Assembly: GCA_012522615.1 (NCBI GenBank)
Contig: JAAYKB010000059.1
Location: 1 to 45,913, forward strand
DNA: 45,913 nucleotides
Direction: 5' to 3'
Origin: Clostridiales bacterium
Lineage (GTDB): Bacteria > Bacillota > Clostridia > Oscillospirales > Acutalibacteraceae
Part shown: piece by piece, positions 27,843 through 35,512 of the stretch
Layout of the letters: the number at the start of each line of letters is the position of its first letter
How positions within the stretch are numbered: position 1 is the first letter of the stretch
Made by a program: the position numbers and the translations under genes
The notes under the pieces: model-generated
Told to the model about the DNA's origin: nothing
The model's input: only the letters and a program-made list of their open reading frames with translations
Databases searched by the model: none

Positions 27843-29060
27843 ATGTTTATCAAGACAATCCGCAAATCAACCTTGGACTACTTATTGCTTTTGGCGGGAT
27901 GTGTTTTTGCCGGATGGCTGATGATAACCTGGCCTTACGCGGTATCCTCAGGAATCAGCAGGGGACTTGCCATCTGCTCCTCGATAATAATCCCCTCTCT
28001 TTTCCCCTTTCTTGTGTTGGCAGGCTTCATCGTAAAATCCGGACTCAGCTCATACATAGGCAGATGGCTTGAAAGACCGACACGGCTCATTTTCGGACTG
28101 CCCGGCTGTTGTGCACCCGGAATCCTTGTCGGGTTCATCGGGGGATACCCGGCGGGGGGTATCGCTGTGGGCGAGCTTGTGGAACAGGGTTGCATATCAA
28201 GGGCGCAGGGACGGCGTATGCTCGGCTTTTGTGTGAACGGGGGACCGGCGTTTATTATAAGCGCGGTGGGCGCGGGTATGCTGGGCAGCGTGCGGTACGG
28301 GATTATGCTTTATTGCGCCCACATCGCCGCATCGGTTTTACTGGGAATTTTATTGAGGGTGGGCTCGGCACCGGACGGCAGGGAAAATCCGCCCGGCGGG
28401 TTTTCCACCAAAGCCCCGCAAAGGCCCTCCCCGGCAGCGGCATTTGTGGATTCGGTAAGAGGGGCATGCCATTCCATGCTTCTCATGTGCGGGTTCATTA
28501 TGTTGTTCGCCGCCCTTTTGTCCCTGTCGGATGCCAGTGGCCTGGGCGACAACCTTCAGCAGCTGCTCTCCCGTATTTCCGGAGGAACGCAAACGGCGGA
28601 GTCTATTTCGAATCTGGTTTCCTGCATGATCTCGTGCATCCTCGAGGTAAGCTGCGGAAGCATTGAGGCGGCGCGGACAGGGGCGGCGGCGCCCATTTTG
28701 CTCGGAATGGCATTGGGCTGGGGAGGTCTTTCGGTACATTGTCAGGTCTGCGCCGCATTGCAGGGTAAGCGGCTGATAAGCCGAAGCTTTTTTGTCGCCC
28801 GAGCGCTTCACGCCCTTATCGGTGGATTTCTCAGCGCCCTGCTTTTTCGATTTATACCTGTAGCAGAGACGGCTTTTAAACCGTTTTCGGATGCAAAAAT
28901 ACTTCCGTATTCCTCGAACGCGGCGGCTTCGGCATCCCTGCTTTTCCTCTGCGCATTATTTTTGCTTATTACCCCTAACGTATGGGGCAAGTCAAGCCGA
29001 ACGACTTTTCTAAAAACAAGAAGAAAACCTACTAGAAAAGGGGAGGTAAATATGATATGA
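27843..29060 (+). CDS. ylbJ: Sporulation integral membrane protein YlbJ
   Basis: 405 residues with about eight membrane helices. IIIPSLFPFLVLAGFI, GLPGCCAPGILVGFIGGYPAGG, GRRMLGFCVNGGPAFIISAVGAGMLGS and GWGGLSVHCQVCAAL are the hallmarks of YlbJ, a nucleoside-gate-like protein made under sigma-E and needed for spore cortex formation. The ribosome binding site is GGGAGG, eight bases before the ATG. It is divergent from yqfC-yqfD, so two sporulation units face away from one another. Its stop overlaps the next gene by four bases. Confidence 0.92.
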   Translation: MFIKTIRKSTLDYLLLLAGCVFAGWLMITWPYAVSSGISRGLAICSSIIIPSLFPFLVLAGFIVKSGLSSYIGRWLERPTRLIFGLPGCCAPGILVGFIGGYPAGGIAVGELVEQGCISRAQGRRMLGFCVNGGPAFIISAVGAGMLGSVRYGIMLYCAHIAASVLLGILLRVGSAPDGRENPPGGFSTKAPQRPSPAAAFVDSVRGACHSMLLMCGFIMLFAALLSLSDASGLGDNLQQLLSRISGGTQTAESISNLVSCMISCILEVSCGSIEAARTGAAAPILLGMALGWGGLSVHCQVCAALQGKRLISRSFFVARALHALIGGFLSALLFRFIPVAETAFKPFSDAKILPYSSNAAASASLLFLCALFLLITPNVWGKSSRTTFLKTRRKPTRKGEVNMI

Positions 29061-29314
29061 TTAATTCTATCAAAAACGATGAAAGGAATTTGGAAATGCG
29101 GCGAAAGCTTTACGGAAATAGTGTGCAGGCTACTTGCGAGCACTGTCTGCACGGACGTCGTTCCTCAGACGGCAAGGCCATACTGTGCCCCAAAAAAGGC
29201 GTCATGCCGCTTTACCATCATTGCCGGAAGTTTGAGTATGACCCTCTCAAGCGGATTCCGTCCCGTCAGCCAAAGCCTCAAAAGTTCACCAAGGAAGATT
29301 TTAAAATCGATTAG
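29057..29314 (+). CDS. Small four-cysteine protein, function unknown
   Basis: 85 residues. The centre has C-EH-C and then C-PKKG and HH-C, a likely zinc or metal site (CxxC...C...HHC), followed by a basic Pro-rich tail. It starts at the ATG overlapping the ylbJ stop (ATGA), with GGGAGG 10 bases upstream; a second ATG at 29096 with AAAGGA is an alternative. I know proteins of this look from Clostridia but no function. Coupling to ylbJ hints at a link to sporulation. Confidence 0.75.
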   Translation: MINSIKNDERNLEMRRKLYGNSVQATCEHCLHGRRSSDGKAILCPKKGVMPLYHHCRKFEYDPLKRIPSRQPKPQKFTKEDFKID

Positions 29315-29395
29315 ATATATAAATATCAATGAGTTTTTCTGCGAAAAAAGACGCGGAGAAGTTGTTTCTCTGCGGCAAAAGGAATGAAGCCAAAC

Positions 29396-30136
29396 ATGCG
29401 CAACCGTACAGTCTTAATAACAGGCGCTTCACGCGGTATCGGAAGGGCAACCGCCGAGCTTTTTGCGCAGCATGGCTACCGAATCGTACTCAACTACTGC
29501 AATTCGGAATCGGCCGCGATTGAGCTTGCCGGGCAATTAACCCTGAAAGGGGCACAGGTTCTGCCATTTAAAGCCGACGTCACCGACATGGAGCAGGTCG
29601 ACCGCATGGTCGAAGCCGCCCAAGGGCGTTTCGGGGGGATCGACGTGCTGGTCTGCAATGCCGGAAGGGCGCAGCAAAAGCTTTTTACACAGATAACCCT
29701 GCAGGAATGGCGGGATATGATGGCGGTCACCCTCGATGCCGCCTATTTTTGTTGCAGTGCCGTGCTGCCGGGCATGATAGCGCGAAAATCAGGAAAAATC
29801 ATTTTGGTCTCGTCGATATGGGGCATGGTAGGCGCCTCCTGCGAGGTTCACTACTCGGCTGCAAAGGCGGGGCTTATCGGTATGACAAAAGCCCTCGCAA
29901 AGGAGCTTGGTCCCTCAAACATACAGGTAAACTGCGTCGCCCCCGGCGTGATTGACACCAATATGAATTCGGCTCTTGATGAAGCGACACGGAAACAACT
30001 GGCCGAGGAAACCCCGCTTGGAAGGATGGGAAGTCCGAAGGACATAGCCGAGGCAATTTTTTTCTTGTCGTCAGAGAGTTCAGACTTTATCACCGGTCAG
30101 GTTTTAAGCCCCAACGGCGGATTTGTAGTAATATAG
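29396..30136 (+). CDS. ymfI: SDR-family reductase, YmfI-like (EF-P 5-aminopentanone reductase)
   Basis: 246 residues, short-chain dehydrogenase. The cofactor motif TGASRGIG, NAG, and the catalytic set Ser (VSSIWGM), Tyr and Lys (HYSAAK) are intact. The pattern SSIWGMVGASCEVHYSAAKAGLIGMTKALAKELGPS and the end GQVLSPNGGFVVI resemble clostridial YmfI-type reductases, which in Bacillus finish the 5-aminopentanol modification of elongation factor P; FabG-like activity is the alternative. The first in-frame ATG (29384) touches the AAAAGGA site, so ATG 29396 is preferred. Confidence 0.8.
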   Translation: MRNRTVLITGASRGIGRATAELFAQHGYRIVLNYCNSESAAIELAGQLTLKGAQVLPFKADVTDMEQVDRMVEAAQGRFGGIDVLVCNAGRAQQKLFTQITLQEWRDMMAVTLDAAYFCCSAVLPGMIARKSGKIILVSSIWGMVGASCEVHYSAAKAGLIGMTKALAKELGPSNIQVNCVAPGVIDTNMNSALDEATRKQLAEETPLGRMGSPKDIAEAIFFLSSESSDFITGQVLSPNGGFVVI

Positions 30137-30151
30137 ACTGGAGAGGTAAAA

Positions 30152-31195
30152 ATGAGTATTGAAAAAAGTCTTTTCGGGAAGACTTCGGACGGCAGGGAGG
30201 TCGATTTATATACCCTCGCCAATTCGTCGGGCATGCAGGTCGGGATTTTGTCATACGGGGGAATTATCGCTTTCTTAAAGGTTCCGGATAAAAACGGCCG
30301 TTTGCTTGATATTACATTAGGTTTTGACAGCCTTGCCGATTATGAAAACAGCGACACATATTTCGGCGCTCTGATAGGGCGGTTTGCCAATCGTATCGGC
30401 AAAGGGCGTTTTTCGCTCGAAGGCCGCGAATATACCCTTGCATGCAACAATAACGGCAATCACCTGCACGGCGGGGATGTCGGATTCAATAGCCGGATAT
30501 GGTCGGCCGACATTAAAGGCAACAAGCTTGTTCTGTCCCTTTTCAGCCCGGACGGCGAAGAGGGCTATCCGGGTAATCTTCGGGTTTCGGTCGCCCATTC
30601 CCTTGACGAGGACGGGACGTTCAGGTGGGAATACCATGCAAAGACGGATAAAACCACGATTTGCAACCTTACCAACCACGCCTATTTCAATCTTTCGGGA
30701 CATGACAGCGGATCTGTTTATGGACAGTATGTGCAGATTAATTCCGATGAATTTGTAGAGACCGACTCGGAACTTATACCCACGGGAAGAATGCTTGCGG
30801 TTGAGGGCACCCCGATGGATTTCCGTCAGCCCCGCGCCATCGGAGAGAGGATTAATGCGGATTATGCGCCTTTGACGCTTGCAGGGGGGTATGACCACTG
30901 CTATGCGGTTCGGGGCGCAACAGGCAGCCTGCGTGATGCCGTGTCGGGATATGACAATAAAAGTGGTATCTCTTTCGAGCTGAAAACCACCATGCCCGGC
31001 GTACAGCTTTATACCGGCAATTTCCTGAACGGCGTTAAGGGCAAAAACAGCGCAATCTACCAAAAAGGCAGCGGATTCTGCCTTGAAACCGAGTATTTTC
31101 CCGACTCGGTCAACCATAAAAACTTTGAGCAGCCCGTATTTCGCGCGGGGGAAGAATTTTATCATGTCACAACAATAAAATTCGGTGTAAAATGA
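30152..31195 (+). CDS. galM: Aldose 1-epimerase (galactose mutarotase)
   Basis: 347 residues. It interconverts alpha and beta anomers of galactose or glucose. ANRIGKGRFSLEG, the substrate loop NNGNHLHGG, the catalytic His in NLTNHAYFNLSG and the catalytic Glu in FCLETEYFPDSVN are all present. GGAGAGG stands 8 bases before the ATG, and it starts 15 bases after the reductase, so the two are one unit. A terminator follows at once. Confidence 0.95.
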   Translation: MSIEKSLFGKTSDGREVDLYTLANSSGMQVGILSYGGIIAFLKVPDKNGRLLDITLGFDSLADYENSDTYFGALIGRFANRIGKGRFSLEGREYTLACNNNGNHLHGGDVGFNSRIWSADIKGNKLVLSLFSPDGEEGYPGNLRVSVAHSLDEDGTFRWEYHAKTDKTTICNLTNHAYFNLSGHDSGSVYGQYVQINSDEFVETDSELIPTGRMLAVEGTPMDFRQPRAIGERINADYAPLTLAGGYDHCYAVRGATGSLRDAVSGYDNKSGISFELKTTMPGVQLYTGNFLNGVKGKNSAIYQKGSGFCLETEYFPDSVNHKNFEQPVFRAGEEFYHVTTIKFGVK

Positions 31196-31208
31196 GATAT
31201 ATTTTTTA

Positions 31209-31244
31209 AATCCTGCACAGGCTAGCTCCTGCGCAGGATTTTTT
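31209..31244 (+). terminator. Terminator of galM
   Basis: AATCCTGC (31209-31216) pairs with GCAGGATT (31233-31240), with an inner four-pair extension across one mismatch, and ends in a T tract to 31244. Confidence 0.9.
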
Positions 31245-31251
31245 ACTGCAA

Positions 31252-31284
31252 AAAGCCCGGGATGTACTGTACATCCCGGGCTTT
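31252..31284 (-). terminator. Terminator of tRNA-Gly
   Basis: Perfect 16-bp inverted repeat (31252-31267 with 31269-31284) around one base, with core AAAGCCCGGG. On the minus strand it begins at the last base of the tRNA CCA end and is followed by a T run, so the tRNA has almost no 3' trailer. Confidence 0.9.
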
Positions 31285-31359
31285 GGAGCGGCTTACGAGG
31301 CTCGAACTCGCTACCTCAACCTTGGCAAGGTTGCGCTCTACCAGATGAGCTAAAGCCGC
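31284..31359 (-). tRNA. tRNA-Gly (anticodon GCC)
   Basis: 76 bases on the minus strand with encoded CCA. The acceptor stem is GCGGCTT with AAGCCGC, the D arm GCTC/GAGC, the anticodon loop CTTGCCAAG with anticodon GCC (31326-31324), and the T arm has GTTCGAG. Confidence 0.97.
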
Positions 31360-31385
31360 AGATTATTCATTTAAGAACGCGAGAT

Positions 31386-31414
31386 ATTGTAGCATGAAGC
31401 ATGCCGATTGTCAA
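31386..31414 (-). promoter_or_regulatory. Sigma-A promoter of tRNA-Gly
   Basis: On the minus strand a perfect TTGACA (31414-31409), a 17-base spacer and TACAAT (31391-31386). Confidence 0.85.
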
Positions 31415-31446
31415 GGCCGGTTTTACGGAAATCCGGCCGGGTTTTT
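31415..31446 (+). terminator. Possible terminator hairpin upstream of tRNA-Gly
   Basis: GGCCGG (31415-31420) pairs with CCGGCC (31433-31438), then GGGTTTTT. It points rightwards and would block plus-strand readthrough into the accessory block. No plus-strand gene clearly needs it. Confidence 0.4.
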
Positions 31447-31526
31447 AAAATTGCGAAATTTATTGTACTCTATCTACAGTGCATGATAAAATCTTGATCA
31501 ATGATTGATTCCATTTTAGGAAATAT

Positions 31527-31560
31527 AAAAAACAGGAGCCTATCTGAAAATTCGCCCCTG
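31527..31560 (-). terminator. Terminator of the LacI-DMT unit
   Basis: On the minus strand CAGGGGC (31560-31554) pairs with GCTCCTG (31539-31533), including one G-T pair, followed by TTTTTT. Confidence 0.7.
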
Positions 31561-31624
31561 CTCTCTTTTTTTACCATTCCATATAGATATACTCGGTATG
31601 GTAGATGGACATATAACTACCCTT

Positions 31625-32533
31625 TTAAATCATGAGCACAATACCAAAGAGTGTAAAAGCCATACCAATCATCTCATAGAACGTTGGTTTTTCTTTATAT
31701 ATTGCCCATGATATCAAGGCCGTTAATAAAACAACTGTTGCGCTGATGATGGGAAACTGCACAGAGGAATCCATTGTTTTAGCCGTGATTAGCGAGAAGA
31801 AATTTGCAACGCCATTACATAAGGTATACCCACCGACGATTAAAAACAAGGGCAGTTTGTTTAACATCCGTGCAGGCGTGATATTATGCAGGTGTTTTAC
31901 AGGTTGTTTTTTTATATTTATGATGACTAGTAAAACCAATCCAATAACAAGCCGCAGCAGTGCGGCTATAATAAGAAAATCTTGCTCCGGTACAGTTTCT
32001 TTTCCTACAGAATGGGCTTTTGTAATTACGCTGATCATACCGTTGCAAACAAAAACCGTTATATACAGCAATAGGCATCGGATTTTATTAGAATCATCTT
32101 GTCTTTCTCTCGGTTCTCTTGATAATGCACTACAAAAAAATGAGAGCATTATCATAAGGATTCCAATCCCTTGTTGTATATTTAGAGATTCCCATAATAT
32201 AACAACTCCGTAAAGTACGGGTAGTATAAGCCCGCCCGTAAGCATAAACAAGCTTACATTGACCACTTTTCCATACCGCATTGCAAACAAGGAAGCAACA
32301 ATGCAGATGATTGCGAATGCCGAATAGCCTGTAGCAAGTAAAACAGAGAGAGGCGTCAAACGCAAAGAAAAGCCGTTGGCTACCAAAAAGATTACTGACA
32401 GCCATATGCTATCAAACACCGTCATACGGAGTGAAGATTTTAAGCTGTTGTCCGTTCTCAATTGATACCATTTTGAAAAGATAAATTGCATGGAAAATAG
32501 CAGACAGGATATACCTAATGGAGTGTAATTCAT
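31625..32533 (-). CDS. DMT-superfamily (EamA-like) transporter
   Basis: 302 residues with about ten membrane helices in two similar halves, typical of drug/metabolite transporters. The C-terminal half ends with SWAIYKEKPTFYEMIGMAFTLFGIVLMI, the EamA-like pattern. Its start overlaps the LacI gene stop by four bases (ATGA), so the two are coupled. Given the regulator, it may move a sugar or sugar-derived compound; the substrate cannot be read. Composition is clearly AT-richer than the core genes, which suggests acquisition. Confidence 0.85.
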   Translation of the reverse strand: MNYTPLGISCLLFSMQFIFSKWYQLRTDNSLKSSLRMTVFDSIWLSVIFLVANGFSLRLTPLSVLLATGYSAFAIICIVASLFAMRYGKVVNVSLFMLTGGLILPVLYGVVILWESLNIQQGIGILMIMLSFFCSALSREPRERQDDSNKIRCLLLYITVFVCNGMISVITKAHSVGKETVPEQDFLIIAALLRLVIGLVLLVIINIKKQPVKHLHNITPARMLNKLPLFLIVGGYTLCNGVANFFSLITAKTMDSSVQFPIISATVVLLTALISWAIYKEKPTFYEMIGMAFTLFGIVLMI

Positions 32534-33582
32534 AGATAAGTCTCCGAGTCGGATTGTATAGCTGGCTGATATAAATGGGATGGTACATATAAACGGCGAT
32601 TATCAGGCAACATGCCTTTGGTTAAATACGCATAAGCCGCATCTATACAGCATGAACCTTGTCTATAAGTATCCTGTTCTATATAAGCTGCAATCATACC
32701 GTTTTTGATATAGGCATTGTTTTGCTTCGGATTTTCATACCCGAACACGGCTATTCTTTCTGATAGCTTTAATTTATTTAAAGCCAGACACACCTGTGGA
32801 AGATGTCCCTGCGAAACATAAACCGACTGAAACAAACCGTTATATTGTTCGTGAAGGATTCTGGCAAGCTGGGCGGAGAATACGGAAACTGGGAGTTGAT
32901 CTGTTTGAACATCACCTACCCATTTGACATGAGGTACCAAAGACGCTGTTTCCTTGTAAAATCCGTCATCTCTTTGCTTTACCATAGGTAAGCTTACATG
33001 GTTTATGTGTAGTATATTAGCATGCTTTTGTAAAATTTGAGCGCTCGCCCGCGCAAGGAGAACACCGTCCTGATAAAAATTTGCTCCTACATAAAATATG
33101 AAAGGAATTTCAGCGGTTTCGCTTAAGCAAACTATCGGCGTTGTTAAGGCGATTTCATCAAGTTTTCTATGTATTATCGAGCTCGCGGGAGGAGTCACAA
33201 TCAGTAAATCTACGTGCAAATCCTGCATGTATTCCAGACAATATAACGTATCCTGTTCACTCAACAGATTTGAAAATAAGCTGAAAACAACTTGGATATC
33301 GGGATATTGAAGTGCTCCGTTCTTAATACCTTCAATCATGTCTCCCCAAAAATATTGCGGATTAGCTGGTATGACCACCCCGATTGTCCAATCCGTCTTT
33401 TTAATACCCATACGTATTTTCTGGATCGGCGTATACTGAAGCTCTCGAGCTGTTTTAAGTATGGCTTCCTTCGTTTGAGGGTCAACTCCACCGCAGTTGT
33501 TCAGTGCTTTAGAAACAGTAGATTTTGATACGTTCGTTTGCCGAGAGATTATTTCAGCAATCTTATTATCGATATGGCTCAC
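32530..33582 (-). CDS. LacI family transcriptional regulator
   Basis: 350 residues. The N-terminal helix-turn-helix reads TNVSKSTVSKALNNCGGVDPQTKEAILKTARELQYTP, the LacI-type headpiece and hinge, followed by a periplasmic-binding-protein-like sensor domain (TIGVVIPANPQYFWGDMIEGI). The apparent start is GTG 33582 next to AGGGGG. It is divergent from the Gfo/Idh gene and coupled to the transporter, so it probably controls both from the 156-base gap. Confidence 0.92.
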   Translation of the reverse strand: MSHIDNKIAEIISRQTNVSKSTVSKALNNCGGVDPQTKEAILKTARELQYTPIQKIRMGIKKTDWTIGVVIPANPQYFWGDMIEGIKNGALQYPDIQVVFSLFSNLLSEQDTLYCLEYMQDLHVDLLIVTPPASSIIHRKLDEIALTTPIVCLSETAEIPFIFYVGANFYQDGVLLARASAQILQKHANILHINHVSLPMVKQRDDGFYKETASLVPHVKWVGDVQTDQLPVSVFSAQLARILHEQYNGLFQSVYVSQGHLPQVCLALNKLKLSERIAVFGYENPKQNNAYIKNGMIAAYIEQDTYRQGSCCIDAAYAYLTKGMLPDNRRLYVPSHLYQPAIQSDSETYL

Positions 33583-33633
33583 CCCCTAAACCAATGATGA
33601 CATTTTATTGGATTTCTTGCAATGTACAAATCG

Positions 33634-33711
33634 TATAATATAAAAACATGAATCTTGGTTACTTCGAACATTAAAAGAAATCGAGTAGCATGATAAGATT
33701 AAGTAAACCAA
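33634..33711. promoter_or_regulatory. Divergent control region with -10 box and inverted repeat
   Basis: The gap between the LacI and Gfo/Idh genes contains a perfect TATAAT (33634-33639) without a good -35, as expected for a regulated promoter towards the oxidoreductase. TTGGTTACTT (33655-33664) and AAGTAAACCAA (33701-33711) form a near-perfect inverted pair downstream of it. CCAAT/ATTGG also flank 33591-33611. These are candidate LacI-family operator half-sites. Confidence 0.4.
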
Positions 33712-33738
33712 TTACATAAAACAAAAGGATGATGCACA

Positions 33739-34998
33739 ATGAAAAATAAGATCAAAGTAGGGGTGTTCGGTGCATACCGCGGAAAAACAATGATTGATGT
33801 ACTGGCATATCACCCGAATGCACAGCTGGTCGCGGTCTGCGATAAATATCGACCACTTCTGGATGAGGCAGGTAAACTCGCTGATAAGGCGGGCATTAAA
33901 GTCGCTTTATATGATAATTTTGAGGACTTTTATAACCATGATATGGATGCGGTTGTACTGGCTAACTATGCAACCGAGCATGCGACGTATGCAATTCGTC
34001 TTCTTAAATCAGGGCGTCATATATTGAGTGAGGTACTTCCCTGTGAAACGATGGCTCAGGCTGTTGAACTGATTGAGGCAGTGGAGGAATCTGGTAAGGT
34101 TTATGCATATGCGGAAAACTACTGCTATATGGATCAGACATTTGAAATGTGGCGCAGGTATAAAAACGGCGACATCGGTGAGGTTACTTATGCCGAGGGA
34201 GAATATATACACGATTGTTCGTCGATCTGGCCTAACATCACATATGGTGACCGTGACCACTGGCGCAATAGAATGTACTCTACATATTACTGTACGCACA
34301 GCATTGGTCCGATGATAACTATAACCGGTCAGCGTCCTGTAAAGGTTGTCGGTTTTGAAACAGCGCCCATGAGTGAAATGTACGATTTAGGACATCCCGG
34401 TGGAATTAGTGCTGGTATTGAAATCATTACCTTTGAGAATGGAGCGATTGCCAAAAGTGTACACGGACAATTAAAGCGTGAGCCGGGAAGTATTAACTAT
34501 GAAATTTACGGCAAAAAAGGTATGATGGAAACAGAACGGTTTGACGCAACACGAATTAACGTATATATAGAGGGTGAAGAACTGTGTGTCGGCGAGCTGA
34601 AAAACTATGCACCGGAAAAGTATGTTGCAGCACAGTTGGCATCCAACAGTGGAGTAGGCGGGCATAACGGAAGCGATTTCTATGCAACGCATTTCTTTAT
34701 TGAAAAGATATTAGGAAATTCTGAGGGCTATGAATATAGTATTGATGTCTATCAGGCGATTGACATGGGCATTTGTGGAATTTTAGCTTATCGGTCAATT
34801 TTGAACGGCAATGTGCCTGTTAAGGTGCCAAACCTGCGCAATAAGGAAGAACGAGACGCTTTTCGTAACGATAATGCTTGTACAACGAAGTCGATAGCTG
34901 GAGACCAATTACTGCCTTTGTCGTCATATGGAGAAAAAGATATTCCCGAAGAGGTGTATGATCGGGTTCGTCAGAAGTGGCTTGACGGTCAGGCTTGA
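33739..34998 (+). CDS. Gfo/Idh/MocA family oxidoreductase, atypical active site
   Basis: 419 residues. The N-terminal Rossmann fold (VGVFGAYRGKTMIDVL, LVAVCDKYRP, DAVVLANYATEHATYAIRLLKSGRHILSE) and the C-terminal beta-sheet domain fit sugar-type dehydrogenases. The usual EKP motif, whose Lys is catalytic, is replaced by SEVLPCET at about 97-104, so this is either an EVP-type subgroup or a non-standard enzyme. AAAGGATG precedes the ATG. It is divergent from a LacI regulator, which suggests sugar or inositol-like catabolism. A kinase remnant lies downstream. Confidence 0.88.
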   Translation: MKNKIKVGVFGAYRGKTMIDVLAYHPNAQLVAVCDKYRPLLDEAGKLADKAGIKVALYDNFEDFYNHDMDAVVLANYATEHATYAIRLLKSGRHILSEVLPCETMAQAVELIEAVEESGKVYAYAENYCYMDQTFEMWRRYKNGDIGEVTYAEGEYIHDCSSIWPNITYGDRDHWRNRMYSTYYCTHSIGPMITITGQRPVKVVGFETAPMSEMYDLGHPGGISAGIEIITFENGAIAKSVHGQLKREPGSINYEIYGKKGMMETERFDATRINVYIEGEELCVGELKNYAPEKYVAAQLASNSGVGGHNGSDFYATHFFIEKILGNSEGYEYSIDVYQAIDMGICGILAYRSILNGNVPVKVPNLRNKEERDAFRNDNACTTKSIAGDQLLPLSSYGEKDIPEEVYDRVRQKWLDGQA

Positions 34999-35106
34999 TT
35001 AGTGGTAAGCCCTAACCGCGGATGCACGACCTGCACCCTACTTACGCAACGCTAGAAGCACCAGTTGACAGATGCGAAATAACTCAAAGCGATCCGGGGT
35101 TACACT

Positions 35107-35205
35107 ATGGATTGGTATATAGGAATTGACGGCGGCGGTAAAAAACCCCCGCAATTGAAACGATACCTATCTCAGGCAAAATTATCGACACGCAGAAGAT
35201 TCTAA
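35107..35205 (+). pseudogene. Remnant of a BadF/BcrA-type ATPase (sugar kinase-like)
   Basis: The reading MDWYIGIDGGG followed by KK is the phosphate-1 start of BadF/BadG-type ATPases, a family that includes N-acetylglucosamine kinases (expected D-GGGTKT). After the glycines the frame turns into unrelated residues and stops at 35203-35205. The rest of the roughly 300-codon gene is gone. It follows the oxidoreductase and fits an eroded sugar-use cluster. The call rests on a single short motif. Confidence 0.45.
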
Positions 35206-35330
35206 AGCTCTTTTGTTGAATTGCTTTTTGGGTGATCTTTTATTTTTCAAAAAGCCCTACAATAACTTGACACGGACGAATATCGAATTACCCGTTGACG
35301 AAACCGTGCTCCTGAGTGTAAACTGTTCAT

Positions 35331-35402
35331 GGTAAATACAGTTCCCTGATATGTGTTTTTCTTTGTCGCTAAACATTATATCATTTGGTCGCTGTATTTA
35401 CC
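35331..35402. repeat. 72-bp element bounded by an 11-bp inverted repeat
   Basis: GGTAAATACAG (35331-35341) and CTGTATTTACC (35392-35402) are perfect inverted copies around 50 bases. The stretch 35206-35510 holds no gene that I can support apart from this and the clpC terminator. It could be a small transposon-like relic or a structured RNA; no target-site duplication is visible. Confidence 0.5.
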
Positions 35403-35463
35403 TCTTTATTTGTCACCCATCATCGACACTTGTACAAAAAATGCGATATTTTTTTAATAATGA

Positions 35464-35497
35464 AAATCCTCCAGAACATAGAAATTCCGGAGGATTT
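35464..35497 (-). terminator. Terminator of the ctsR-clpC operon
   Basis: AAATCCTCC (35464-35472) with GGAGGATTT (35489-35497), plus an inner GAA/TTC. On the minus strand it ends in TTTTCATTATT, 16 bases after the clpC stop. Confidence 0.75.
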
Positions 35498-35512
35498 AAT
35501 AAGATGTTGGTA

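Noticed and set aside
29329..29523. Small ORF between the four-Cys gene and the reductase
   Set aside because: It runs into the reductase in another frame and has no ribosome binding site; the stretch instead holds a GCGGAGAA/TTCTCTGC hairpin.
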